A DNA stretch of 64,000 bases from Flavonifractor porci (GTDB lineage: Bacteria; Bacillota; Clostridia; Oscillospirales; Oscillospiraceae), in contig NZ_JBBHLB010000001.1 in assembly GCF_037572415.1 (NCBI RefSeq), positions 248,001-312,000 of the forward strand, in the 5' to 3' direction. Positions 9,675 to 17,110 of the stretch are shown here, piece after piece (position 1 is the first letter of the stretch; each line of letters starts with the position of its first letter). Under the pieces are notes generated by a model, which worked only from the letters and a program-made list of their open reading frames with translations, was not told where the DNA came from and did no database searches. Position numbers and translations under genes: made by a program.

Positions 9675-9689
9675 GAAGGGCATACCGTC
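9627..9689 (+). repeat. 12-bp inverted repeat bracketing the polC stop codon
   Basis: GACGGTATGCCC (9627-9638, in-frame codons Asp-Gly-Met-Pro of polC) is the exact reverse complement of GGGCATACCGTC (9678-9689, after the stop). The loop of 39 bases holds the last 12 codons and the stop. In the second repeat copy the shared arm is shorter because its left flank differs. An equivalent pair brackets the upp stop. Confidence 0.85.
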
Positions 9690-9809
9690 TCCCCGCCGCT
9701 AATGCGGCGTTCGAGGGTTTTGCCACAGGCAAAACCTCGATGCCGGGCAAATTGATTTTGCCCGGCAGATGGGGTGAAGTTGGACCCCACAAGGGGCGTG
9801 CCCCTTGTG
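9686..9809 (+). mobile_element. Four-hairpin cassette, copy 1 (candidate REP-like or non-autonomous element)
   Basis: Ordered hairpins: H1 CGCCGC/GCGGCG with TAAT loop (9694-9709); H2 CGAG-G-GTTTTGCC, loop ACA, GGCAAAAC-CTCG (9712-9739); H3 TGCCGGGCAAA/TTTGCCCGGCA with TTGAT loop (9741-9767); H4 an 11-bp stem CCCACAAGGGG/CCCCTTGTGGG with CGTG loop (9786-9811). No coding capacity and no T-runs typical of terminators. A diverged cassette with the same order and loop sizes lies after upp. Classing it as a mobile element is inference. Confidence 0.6.
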
Positions 9810-9865
9810 GGTATGCCCGACACCAGCCAGATTACACTGTTCGATGGATTTTAGGAAGGGCATAC

Positions 9866-9989
9866 CGTCTCCCCGCCGCTAATGCGGCGTTCGAGGGTTT
9901 TGCCACAGGCAAAACCTCGATGCCGGGCAAATTGATTTTGCCCGGCAGATGGGGTGAAGTTGGACCCCACAAGGGGCGTGCCCCTTGTG
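9866..9989 (+). mobile_element. Four-hairpin cassette, copy 2
   Basis: Identical, base for base, to the 9686-9809 cassette, and again followed by the 56-bp polC-end repeat. After the third polC-end repeat (10045) unique sequence begins, leading to the ferritin promoter. The stretch between polC and ferritin therefore consists of this repeat plus about 80 unique bases. Confidence 0.6.
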
Positions 9990-10062
9990 GGTATGCCCGA
10001 CACCAGCCAGATTACACTGTTCGATGGATTTTAGGAAGGGCATACTGTCCTCCTTCGTGGGC

Positions 10063-10091
10063 TTGTATTTTGTCTGGAAAAATGATACCAT
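10063..10091 (+). promoter_or_regulatory. Likely sigma-A promoter of the ferritin gene
   Basis: TTGTAT (10063-10068), 17-base spacer, TACCAT (10086-10091), 35 bases before the ferritin ATG. The fit to consensus is moderate. Confidence 0.4.
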
Positions 10092-10126
10092 AAACCCATC
10101 CTATCATATAAATGAGGTGTGTGACC

Positions 10127-10639
10127 ATGTTGGATCAAAAGGTTGCTGAGCTGCTGAATGTACAGGTGAATAAGGAATTCTACTCCGCCTATCTGTATCT
10201 GGACTTTTCCATCTACTATGACGAGATCGGGCTGGATGGCTTCTCCAACTGGTATAAGGTACAGGCCCAGGAGGAGCGGGACCATGCCATGCTCTTCCTC
10301 CAATATTTGCAAAATAACGGCTGCAAGGTCACCCTGGACACGATTCAGAAGCCGGACAAGGAACTCAAGGACAAGCTGGAGGTACTGGAGTTCGGCCTGG
10401 AGCATGAGCGCTATGTCACCAGCCTGATCCATAATATCTACGAGGCTGCCCAGGCCGCCAAGGATTTCCGAACCACTCAGTTCCTGGACTGGTTCGTCAA
10501 GGAGCAGGGTGAAGAGGAAAAGAACGCGGAGGACATGATCAAAAAGATGAAGCTCTTTGGAGATGACGCCAAGGGCTTGTATATGCTTAACAGTGAAATG
10601 GCTGCCCGGGTCTATAGCGCCCCCAGTCTGGTTCTTTAA
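10127..10639 (+). CDS. ftnA: Non-heme ferritin (FtnA-type)
   Basis: Iron-storage protein of the 24-mer ferritin family, 170 aa. It is a four-helix bundle with ferroxidase ligands visible: an early Glu in NKEFYSAYLYLD, EERDHA (E-x-x-H) at about residue 49, and EQGEEEKNAEDM near 125-136. No heme-binding Met region typical of bacterioferritin stands out. An in-frame ATG at 10112 exists, but GAGGTG at 10114-10119 is placed for ATG 10127. The gene stands alone, between a promoter and a strong terminator. Confidence 0.93.
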   Translation: MLDQKVAELLNVQVNKEFYSAYLYLDFSIYYDEIGLDGFSNWYKVQAQEERDHAMLFLQYLQNNGCKVTLDTIQKPDKELKDKLEVLEFGLEHERYVTSLIHNIYEAAQAAKDFRTTQFLDWFVKEQGEEEKNAEDMIKKMKLFGDDAKGLYMLNSEMAARVYSAPSLVL

Positions 10640-10650
10640 GCGATTGCAGC

Positions 10651-10685
10651 GGGCAGCCCCACCTGGGGGCTGCCCGTATTTTATT
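10651..10685 (+). terminator. Rho-independent terminator after ferritin
   Basis: GGGCAGCCCC (10651-10660) pairs with GGGGCTGCCC (10666-10675), followed by GTATTTTATTT. Confidence 0.85.
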
Positions 10686-10695
10686 TGGTTGGCAC

Positions 10696-10724
10696 TTGAC
10701 AAAATACGGATGCTATAGTATATT
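10696..10724 (+). promoter_or_regulatory. Sigma-A promoter of the histidine operon
   Basis: A perfect -35 TTGACA (10696-10701), 17-base spacer and TATATT -10 (10719-10724), about 37 bases before the hisZ start. No T-box, leader peptide rich in His codons or attenuator is visible in the short leader. Confidence 0.85.
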
Positions 10725-10760
10725 AGCGTGGTAAATCGATAAAGTGAGGGGCGTGATCCC

Positions 10761-11930
10761 GTGAAATTCAACAGTAACACCCCCGAGGGTACCCGGGACC
10801 GGCTGTTTGCCGAGTGTCAGGAGCGGCGGCAGGTCCAGGCCAAGCTGACCCGCCTGTTCCGCCAGCGGGGCTTTTTGGAGGTCTCTACTCCGGAAACTGA
10901 GTTCTACGACCTCTTTGCCTGGTCAGGCAGCGCCATCCCACAGGAGCGCATGATTAAGGTGGGGGACCCCAGCGGTAAGTTCTGCGTCATGCGGCCCGAC
11001 TCTACCACTCCCATTGCCCGGGTGGCGGCCACAAAACTGAAGACGATGGCCATGCCTCAGCGGCTGTACTACGATCAGACAGTATACCGGGCCAACCCCG
11101 CCCACAACGGCGGCAGTCGGGAGATTCCCCAGTGCGGGGTGGAGCTCATCGGCGCAAAAGGGAAGAAGGCGGACGTGGAGATTATCGTTACCGCCATTGA
11201 TGCCCTGCGGTGTTGCGGGGCCGCCAGGTTCCATGTAGAGCTGGGTCACGCCGGGTACTTCCGGGAGCTGGCAGGCCGGTTGGAACTGGAGGATTCTGCT
11301 GTAGAAGAGATCCGGGCCCTCATCGAGGGCAAGAACTTCGCAGCCCTGAAGGATTTCCTGGAGCCCTACCGGGGCAACCCGGCCTGTGCGGCCCTGGAGC
11401 AGCTCAGCCGCCTGTTCGGCGGGGTAGAGGTGCTGGGTCAGGCGGAGCGCCTGGCAGGGAAGACCCCGGCGGTGGACTACCTGTCCGAGCTGTACGACGA
11501 ACTGTCTGCCGCGGGTTACGGTCCCTACATCCGTTTCGATTTGGGTATGGTCCATCAGATCGATTACTACACCGGCGTAGTCTTCCGGGGCTATGTGGAG
11601 GGAGCGGGAGACGCTGTTCTCTCCGGCGGTCGGTACGATAACCTGGTGGGTATCTTCGGCCGGGAGGCCCAGGCCACCGGCTTCGCTGTGGACGTGGACG
11701 CGGTGGCCCGCACCCTGCCTGAGATGGTGCTGCCGGTGCTGCGTACCGTGGTCCACTATGAGCCGGGCTATCTGGCCCAGGCCCTGGAAGCGGTGGATGG
11801 CCGCCCTGCCGGTACCTGCGAGCTGTCCCCCTGTCGTACGCTGGAGTCCAGCCTGCACCTGGCCCGGGACAAGGGTGCGGAGATGGTGCTGGTTCTGGAT
11901 AAGGACGGAGAAAGGACGGTGCGGGTATGA
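10761..11930 (+). CDS. hisZ: ATP phosphoribosyltransferase regulatory subunit
   Basis: HisZ is a histidyl-tRNA-synthetase-like paralogue that completes the short form of HisG and gives feedback control by histidine. The class II synthetase core is visible (TPEGTRDRLF, then MRPDSTTPIARV with a conserved motif-2-like Arg, and the FDLGMVHQIDYYTGVVFRGY segment at about residue 257). At 389 aa it is shorter than true HisRS and lacks a clear anticodon domain. It is the first gene of the operon and overlaps hisG by 4 bases. Confidence 0.93.
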   Translation: MKFNSNTPEGTRDRLFAECQERRQVQAKLTRLFRQRGFLEVSTPETEFYDLFAWSGSAIPQERMIKVGDPSGKFCVMRPDSTTPIARVAATKLKTMAMPQRLYYDQTVYRANPAHNGGSREIPQCGVELIGAKGKKADVEIIVTAIDALRCCGAARFHVELGHAGYFRELAGRLELEDSAVEEIRALIEGKNFAALKDFLEPYRGNPACAALEQLSRLFGGVEVLGQAERLAGKTPAVDYLSELYDELSAAGYGPYIRFDLGMVHQIDYYTGVVFRGYVEGAGDAVLSGGRYDNLVGIFGREAQATGFAVDVDAVARTLPEMVLPVLRTVVHYEPGYLAQALEAVDGRPAGTCELSPCRTLESSLHLARDKGAEMVLVLDKDGERTVRV

Positions 11931-12568
11931 GTGAGCGGCTGAAGATCGCCATTACCAAGGGGCGGCTGCTGGATAAGAGCATGGAGCTCTTCGAGGGGGC
12001 CGGGCTGGACTGTTCCCCCATCAAAGACCCGGGCCGCCGTCTGGTCCACTGTGTGCCCAACTACCCTCTGGACGCGGTGCTGGCCAAAGCCCCAGACGTC
12101 ATCACCTATGTGGAGCACGGCGTTTGTGACCTGGGCATTGTGGGAAAGGACACTATTCTGGAAAAGGGTGGCTCCTTCTACGAGGTGCTGGACCTGGGGT
12201 TCGGCAAGTGCCGGTTTGCCCTGGCCGTCAAGGCAGGGAGCGATTTCTACGGCACTTACAAGACCCGGCGCATTGCCTCCAAATACCCGGAGGTGACCCG
12301 CGCCTTCTTTGCCGGTAAGGGCATGGATGTGGACATCATCAAAATTGAGGGTAGTGTGGAGCTGGCCCCCATTCTGGGACTGGCCGACGCCATCGTGGAT
12401 ATCGTGGAGACGGGGGCCACCCTGAAGGCAAACGGCCTGGTGCCCATTGAAGATGTGGCCCCGGTGTCTGCCCGGCTTATCGTCAATACCGCCAGCATGA
12501 AGCTATATAAGAGTCAGATCGAAGATTTTATCGCCCGTTGTGAGGGAGAATTGGAGAAGCGGACATGA
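11927..12568 (+). CDS. hisG: ATP phosphoribosyltransferase catalytic subunit, short form
   Basis: First step of histidine synthesis: condensation of ATP with PRPP. The 213-residue length marks the short HisG, which lacks the C-terminal regulatory domain and needs HisZ, encoded just upstream. Visible segments are IAITKGRLLDKSMELF at the N-terminus, DLGIVGKDTI at about residue 66, and the PRPP-loop region ADAIVDIVETGATLKANGL at about 152-170. ATGA overlaps link it to hisZ and hisD. Confidence 0.96.
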   Translation: MSERLKIAITKGRLLDKSMELFEGAGLDCSPIKDPGRRLVHCVPNYPLDAVLAKAPDVITYVEHGVCDLGIVGKDTILEKGGSFYEVLDLGFGKCRFALAVKAGSDFYGTYKTRRIASKYPEVTRAFFAGKGMDVDIIKIEGSVELAPILGLADAIVDIVETGATLKANGLVPIEDVAPVSARLIVNTASMKLYKSQIEDFIARCEGELEKRT

Positions 12569-13839
12569 TTCAGATCGTAAAAGCAGACGGCGCGGCCGAA
12601 AAAGCGGTCATTACCGCCATGAAGGCCCGGGCGGCCCAGGCCAATCAGGCCATTGACGCGGTGGCAGCCGAGATCATGGAGACTGTGCGGGAGAAGGGCT
12701 TTGAAGCGGTACGGGACTATTCTCTCCGCTTCGACAAGGCCGAGCCCCGGGAAATCACCAGTCAGGAACTTCAGGCGGCCTATAACCGCTGCACGGCGGA
12801 CCTCATCGCCGCTCTGGAACGGGCGGCCGCCAACATCAGAGATTACAATGAAAAGCTGCTCATCCGCACCATGGAGTGGACTTCCCCTGACGGCGGCGTG
12901 GTGGGCCGAGTGGTCCGAGGCCTGACCCGGGTGGGCATCTATGTGCCCGGCGGTACAGCGGCCTACCCCAGCAGCGTACTGATGAACGCCGTGCCCGCCA
13001 AGGTGGCTGGGGTGGAGGAGATCGTCATGGTGACGCCCCCCACAGAGAACCTGAATGACGCGGTGCTGGCCGCCGCCAAGATCGCCGGGGTGGACCGGGT
13101 GATCGCCGTGGGCGGCGCCCAGGCGGTGGCGGCCCTGACCTACGGGGCGGGCTTCATCCCCCGGGTGGATAAGCTGGTGGGCCCCGGCAACGCCTTTGTG
13201 GCCTCCGCCAAGCGGCAGGCCTACGGTAAGCTGGACATCGACATGGTGGCCGGCCCCTCCGAGGTGCTGGTCATTGCCGATGGTAAGGCCAACCCCAAGT
13301 TTGTAGCCGCCGACCTGCTGAGCCAGGCCGAGCACGACAAGCTGGCTTCCGCCGTGCTGCTCACCGATTCCATGGAGCTGGCTCAGGCCGTGGACGCTGA
13401 AATCGTCCGCCAGACCGGCTATCTCAGCCGCTCCGAGATCATGGAGTGTTCTCTGCGGGACTTTGGCTGCGCCATCGTGTGCGGCAGCCTGGAGGACTGC
13501 GCCGCTCTGGCCAATGAGGTGGCCCCGGAACACCTGGAGATCGTCACGGAGGACCCCCGGGCCCTGCTGCCCTCCATCAAGAACGCCGGTGCGGTGTTCT
13601 TGGGCGCCTGGTCTCCGGAGCCCCTGGGGGACTATCTGGCCGGGCCCGACCATGTGCTGCCCACCAGCGGCACCGCCCGGTTCTTCTCGCCCCTCAGTGT
13701 GGACAGCTTCCTCAAGACCATGAGTATCATCCAGTATGATCAGGCCAGTCTGGCCCCCATTAAGGACCAGATCATCACGCTGGCCAAGAGCGAAAAGCTC
13801 ACCGCCCACGCCAACTCCATCAAGGTGCGGTTTGAGTAA
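12565..13839 (+). CDS. hisD: Histidinol dehydrogenase
   Basis: Last two oxidations of the pathway, histidinol to histidine, using NAD and a zinc ion. At 424 aa it is full length, with the signature starting IDMVAGPSEVLVIADGKANP and LLSQAEHDKLASAVLL (about residues 229-265). The zinc and catalytic residues lie in these and in the EVAPEHLEI segment (about 320). It starts 4 bases inside the hisG end. Confidence 0.97.
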   Translation: MIQIVKADGAAEKAVITAMKARAAQANQAIDAVAAEIMETVREKGFEAVRDYSLRFDKAEPREITSQELQAAYNRCTADLIAALERAAANIRDYNEKLLIRTMEWTSPDGGVVGRVVRGLTRVGIYVPGGTAAYPSSVLMNAVPAKVAGVEEIVMVTPPTENLNDAVLAAAKIAGVDRVIAVGGAQAVAALTYGAGFIPRVDKLVGPGNAFVASAKRQAYGKLDIDMVAGPSEVLVIADGKANPKFVAADLLSQAEHDKLASAVLLTDSMELAQAVDAEIVRQTGYLSRSEIMECSLRDFGCAIVCGSLEDCAALANEVAPEHLEIVTEDPRALLPSIKNAGAVFLGAWSPEPLGDYLAGPDHVLPTSGTARFFSPLSVDSFLKTMSIIQYDQASLAPIKDQIITLAKSEKLTAHANSIKVRFE

Positions 13840-13851
13840 AGGAGAATGACC

Positions 13852-14427
13852 ATGAGAACAGCCCAAGTGACCCGCACCACCAAGGAGACCGATATCCGCC
13901 TGACCCTGTCTCTGGAGGGAGGAGGGGTGGATGTCCACACCGGCATCGGCTTTTTCGATCATATGCTGACGGCTTTCGCCTTCTATGGTGGGCTGGGCCT
14001 GGAACTCTATGTCAAGGGAGATCTGGAGGTGGATGGGCACCATACCGTGGAGGATGTGGGTATCGTGCTGGGCCAGGCCATACGGCAGGCCCTGGGGGAC
14101 CGGAAGGGCATCCGGCGTTTTGCCTCCGCCTTCATTCCTATGGATGAGGCTCTGTGTTTTACCGCCCTGGACTTCTCCAACCGGCCCTTCCTGGTGTTTG
14201 ACGCCGAGATGCCCCAGCCCATGATCGGAGGCTATGACTCCTGCCTTACCGAGGAGTTTATGAGGGCCTTCGCAGTGAACAGTGGATTAACGTTACATAT
14301 GAAGTGCCACTACGGAAAGAACGCCCACCATATTACCGAGGCCCTGTTCAAGTCCCTGGGTGTGGCGGTCAAGGAGGCCGTGCAGATCACCGGTACCGGG
14401 GTCACCTCCACCAAGGGGGTGCTGTGA
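13852..14427 (+). CDS. hisB: Imidazoleglycerol-phosphate dehydratase
   Basis: Dehydrates IGP to imidazole acetol phosphate. The metal-binding motifs are visible: GIGFFDHMLTAF, DGHHTVEDVGIVLGQA and, near the C-terminus, CHYGKNAHHITEALFK. It is the monofunctional form (191 aa), without a histidinol-phosphatase domain. An ATG at 13846 is only one base from AAAGGAG, so ATG 13852 (8 bases away) is taken as the start. Its stop overlaps the hisH ATG. I see no hisC (aminotransferase) or histidinol phosphatase in the operon, so they must be encoded elsewhere. Confidence 0.96.
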   Translation: MRTAQVTRTTKETDIRLTLSLEGGGVDVHTGIGFFDHMLTAFAFYGGLGLELYVKGDLEVDGHHTVEDVGIVLGQAIRQALGDRKGIRRFASAFIPMDEALCFTALDFSNRPFLVFDAEMPQPMIGGYDSCLTEEFMRAFAVNSGLTLHMKCHYGKNAHHITEALFKSLGVAVKEAVQITGTGVTSTKGVL

Positions 14428-15035
14428 TGGGCTATACCGCTATCGTGGATTACGGCGTGGGCAATCTGAAGAGCGTCACCAACGCCATGGACTATCTGGG
14501 TTTGAACACCTGCATCACCAGCGATCCCAGGGAGCTGGAGCGGGCCGACGCCATCATTCTGCCCGGTGTGGGAGCCTTCCCCGATGCGGCGGACAAGCTG
14601 CGGGGGACCGGTCTGGATCAGGTGCTGACGGCCCAGGCGGAACGCAAACCCATTCTGGGCATCTGTTTGGGGATGCAGCTGCTCTTTGACCGGGGTGAAG
14701 AGGTGCGGAAGTGTAAAGGACTTGGCCTTGTAGGCGGCTGTGTCCGTAGAATTAAGACCGATCTCAAGCTGCCCCACATCGGCTGGAACAGCCTGAGCTA
14801 CCCCAACACGTCTCCGCTGTTTGCAGGGGTGGAGGAGGGCAGGTACGTCTACTTTGTCCACTCCTTCTGCGGCGTGGCCGCTGACCCGTCCACCGTCATC
14901 GCCCAGACTGACTACGGTACTCCGGTGGTGGCGGCGGTCCAGAAGGGCAATGTGTACGGCTGCCAGTTCCACCCAGAGAAGAGCGGCGAGGTGGGCTTGC
15001 AGATCCTGAGAAACTTTGGAGGGCTGAACACATGA
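14427..15035 (+). CDS. hisH: Imidazole glycerol phosphate synthase, glutaminase subunit
   Basis: Class I glutamine amidotransferase that feeds ammonia to HisF. The nucleophile motif GICLGMQLLF is at about residues 75-84 and the catalytic His/Glu pair is in CQFHPEKSGEVG near residue 180. The true N-terminus MGYTAIVDYGVGNLKS starts at ATG 14427, overlapping the hisB stop; the frame is open upstream (to 14304) only by chance. 202 aa, normal. Confidence 0.96.
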   Translation: MGYTAIVDYGVGNLKSVTNAMDYLGLNTCITSDPRELERADAIILPGVGAFPDAADKLRGTGLDQVLTAQAERKPILGICLGMQLLFDRGEEVRKCKGLGLVGGCVRRIKTDLKLPHIGWNSLSYPNTSPLFAGVEEGRYVYFVHSFCGVAADPSTVIAQTDYGTPVVAAVQKGNVYGCQFHPEKSGEVGLQILRNFGGLNT

Positions 15036-15754
15036 TTTTATTTCCCGCCATTGACTTGAAAGATGGTAAGGCTGTCCGCCTTTACAAAGGAGATTTCGCA
15101 ACGGCTCACCAGGTGGCGGACGATCCTCTTGTCACCGCAAAGGCCTTTTACGACGCCGGGGCCCGCCATATCCATATGGTAGATCTGGACGGGGCCCGCA
15201 GCGGAGCCCGGCAGAACGGCGCCATTGTGCAGGAGGTGGCCCAGAGCTCCGGCCTGAAGGTGGAGCTGGGGGGTGGCATCCGCTCTATGGCCGATTTGGA
15301 GGAGGTTTTTGCCCTGGGGGTGTGGCGGTGCGTCATCGGCTCCGCCGCTGTCAGCCATCCGGAGTTTGTGAAAGAGGCGGTGGCCAAGTACGGTGAGCGT
15401 ATTGCTGTGGGCATCGACGCCATGGACGGCATCGTCAAGACTGCTGGATGGGAGCAGTCCTCCGGACTCAACTACCTGGACTTTGCCAAGTCCATGGAAT
15501 CAATAGGTGTAAAGGCTATTATCTTTACAGATATCGCCACCGACGGGATGATGTCCGGCCCCTCCTTTGATCGGCTGACCGATTTGCAGAAGGCGGTAAG
15601 CTGCCAGATCGTGGCCTCCGGCGGCGTGTCCTCCAACGGGGATCTGTCCAAGTTGAACGACATGAAATTGTACGGAGCCATCATCGGCAAGGCCTACTAC
15701 GCCGGAACGGTGGACTTGGCGCAAGCGGTAAAGGAGGCGGGGGAGCAGTGTTAG
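15032..15754 (+). CDS. hisA: ProFAR isomerase
   Basis: Isomerises ProFAR to PRFAR. It is a beta/alpha barrel of 240 aa: MILFPAIDLKDGKAVRLYKG at the N-terminus with the catalytic Asp, VELGGGIRSM at about residue 75, and the second Asp in IFTDIATDGMMSGPS at about 165. It overlaps hisH by 4 bases and hisF by 7. Confidence 0.96.
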   Translation: MILFPAIDLKDGKAVRLYKGDFATAHQVADDPLVTAKAFYDAGARHIHMVDLDGARSGARQNGAIVQEVAQSSGLKVELGGGIRSMADLEEVFALGVWRCVIGSAAVSHPEFVKEAVAKYGERIAVGIDAMDGIVKTAGWEQSSGLNYLDFAKSMESIGVKAIIFTDIATDGMMSGPSFDRLTDLQKAVSCQIVASGGVSSNGDLSKLNDMKLYGAIIGKAYYAGTVDLAQAVKEAGEQC

Positions 15755-16503
15755 CCAAACGAATCATTCCCTGCCTGGACGTGCGGGACGGCCGGGTGGT
15801 AAAGGGGGTCAACTTCGTCAACATCCGGGACGCCGGCGACCCGGTGGAGCTGGCCAAATATTACTCGGACCAGGGCGCTGACGAAATTGTCTTTCTGGAC
15901 ATCACGGCCACCAGCGACGCCCGGGACACCGTGGCCGACGTGGTGGAGCGCACCGCCGCTCAGGTCTTTGTCCCCCTGACAGTGGGGGGCGGCATCCGTA
16001 CACTGGAGGATTTTCAGCGGCTGCTGCGGGCGGGGGCGGACAAGATTTCCGTTAACTCCGCCGCGGTGGCCCGGCCTGAGCTGATCTCTGAGGCGGCGGA
16101 ACGGTTTGGTTCCCAGTGCGTGGTGCTGGCAGTGGACGCCCGCGCCCGGGGAGACGGTACCTGGGAGGTGGTGGTGGCCGGAGGCCGCAAGCCCACCGGC
16201 ATGGACCTGATCGAATGGGTGAAGAAAGGGGAAACTCTGGGGGCAGGCGAGATTCTGCTCACCTCCATGAATGCCGACGGCACCAAGGCCGGTTTTGATT
16301 TGGCCATGACGAAGGCGGTGACCGACGCAGTGTCTATCCCTGTTATCGCCTCTGGCGGCTGCGGCAGTCTGGCCCATTTTGCAGAGGTATTTAAAGAAAC
16401 CGGGTGTGATGCGGCCCTGGCAGCCTCATTATTCCATTTTGGGGAGTTGACAGTGCCCCAGGTAAAGGAGTATCTTGAAACCAGAAAGATCCCGGTGCGA
16501 TAA
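15748..16503 (+). CDS. hisF: Imidazole glycerol phosphate synthase, cyclase subunit
   Basis: Barrel partner of HisH; makes IGP and AICAR from PRFAR. Motifs: KRIIPCLDVRDGRVVKGVNF (catalytic Asp), VPLTVGGGIRTLEDF, and LLTSMNADGTKAGFDL. The start is GTG 15748 inside the hisA end, served by AAAGGAGG (15730-15737); the neighbouring TTG 15751 cannot be excluded. 251 aa, full length. Confidence 0.96.
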   Translation: MLAKRIIPCLDVRDGRVVKGVNFVNIRDAGDPVELAKYYSDQGADEIVFLDITATSDARDTVADVVERTAAQVFVPLTVGGGIRTLEDFQRLLRAGADKISVNSAAVARPELISEAAERFGSQCVVLAVDARARGDGTWEVVVAGGRKPTGMDLIEWVKKGETLGAGEILLTSMNADGTKAGFDLAMTKAVTDAVSIPVIASGGCGSLAHFAEVFKETGCDAALAASLFHFGELTVPQVKEYLETRKIPVR

Positions 16504-16525
16504 CTCACACAAGGGGGAAGATGGT

Positions 16526-16771
16526 ATGCTGGATGACATTTTTGATCTGGTGTCTGACCTGATCGGAGAGACAAACATCAATCAACTGACCGGGCGCAGG
16601 CTGCCGGGCGCGGCTCAGCAGCGGAAAGCGGCCAAGCACAACAAGCCGGTATCCGACCGGCCTTTGCCCCGCACATCGCCGGAACAGACAAAGCTGACCG
16701 TAAGCAGGGACCGGCGGGGCGGCGAAGATCCCTGGGACTGGAAAGAGGCGAAGCCGCCCTGGGAATTTTGA
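16526..16771 (+). CDS. 81-aa protein of unknown function inside the his operon
   Basis: I do not recognise this protein. It starts at ATG 16526 behind AAGGGGGAAG and ends 9 bases before hisI. The N-terminus is acidic and hydrophobic (MLDDIFDLVSDLIGETNIN), the middle is basic and Pro/Arg-rich, and the C-terminus is Trp-rich (DPWDWKEAKPPWEF). No membrane helix or signal peptide. The tight spacing and good ribosome site make it a real gene. The region after residue 20 looks disordered, suggesting an adaptor or a recently evolved small protein rather than an enzyme. Confidence 0.7.
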   Translation: MLDDIFDLVSDLIGETNINQLTGRRLPGAAQQRKAAKHNKPVSDRPLPRTSPEQTKLTVSRDRRGGEDPWDWKEAKPPWEF

Positions 16772-16780
16772 GGTGATTGT

Positions 16781-17110
16781 ATGATGGATCTGGAGCTTTT
16801 GTTTCAGAAATCTGATTTGATTCCCGTCATGATCCAGGACGCGGATACCAAAGACATTTTGATGCTGGGCTTTACCAACAGAGAAGCGGTGGAGCTGACC
16901 TTAAAGACCAAAACCGCCTGGTTCTGGTCCCGCAGCCGCCAGAAGCTGTGGAACAAGGGGGAGAGCTCGGGCCACTTCCTCCACGTGAAGAAGGTGGTCA
17001 CCGACTGCGACACCGACACCCTGCTCTATCTCTGCACCCCGGAGGGCCCCACCTGCCACACTGGGGCACGCAGCTGCTTTTTCAACACGATTTGGGAGGA
17101 AACGCCATGA
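16781..17110 (+). CDS. hisI: Phosphoribosyl-AMP cyclohydrolase
   Basis: Opens the adenine ring of PR-AMP; a zinc enzyme. The monofunctional 109-residue form shows MLGFTNREAVELT, WFWSRSRQKLWNKGESSGH and the metal-binding stretch VVTDCDTDTLLYLC, then GPTCHTGARSCFF. A second in-frame ATG follows at once (16784). The fused HisIE of enterobacteria is here split into two overlapping genes. Confidence 0.95.
   Translation: MMDLELLFQKSDLIPVMIQDADTKDILMLGFTNREAVELTLKTKTAWFWSRSRQKLWNKGESSGHFLHVKKVVTDCDTDTLLYLCTPEGPTCHTGARSCFFNTIWEETP

Larger units (their letters stand above)
9630..10045 (+). repeat. 180-bp tandem repeat carrying the polC 3' end, 2.3 copies
   Basis: Two identical 180-bp units (starting 9630 and 9810) and a partial third (9990-10045). 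Each unit is a 56-bp direct repeat (14 last codons of polC, stop, 11 bases) followed by a 124-bp hairpin cassette. The direct repeats are at 9630-9685, 9810-9865 and 9990-10045, with no mismatch among them. Only the first copy is read as polC. Because 180 is a multiple of three, a spurious repeating frame stays open through it. Exact identity means either recent or homogenised copies, or an uncertain copy number in the assembly. Confidence 0.95.

Noticed and set aside
5958..9683. 1241-codon antisense frame over polC
   Set aside because: Shadow of G/C-rich codon use in polC. His/Gly/Leu-rich, without family resemblance or start signals.
9630..10045. CRISPR-like array
   Set aside because: The spacers are identical to each other and are themselves hairpins, and the repeats contain polC coding sequence. 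No cas genes nearby.
9740..10093. 117-residue open frame with a perfectly repeated 60-residue unit
   Set aside because: It is a by-product of the 180-bp repeat (a multiple of three) across hairpins and non-coding sequence, with no ribosome site and composition unlike a protein.
10725..10760. Histidine attenuator or leader peptide
   Set aside because: The leader is too short, without a run of His codons or a terminator/antiterminator pair.
12514..14043. 509-codon leftward frame over hisD/hisB
   Set aside because: Antisense shadow of two histidine genes with clear motifs.
14304..14426. Long upstream extension of hisH
   Set aside because: Overlaps hisB in another frame; HisH homology starts at ATG 14427, which overlaps the hisB stop.
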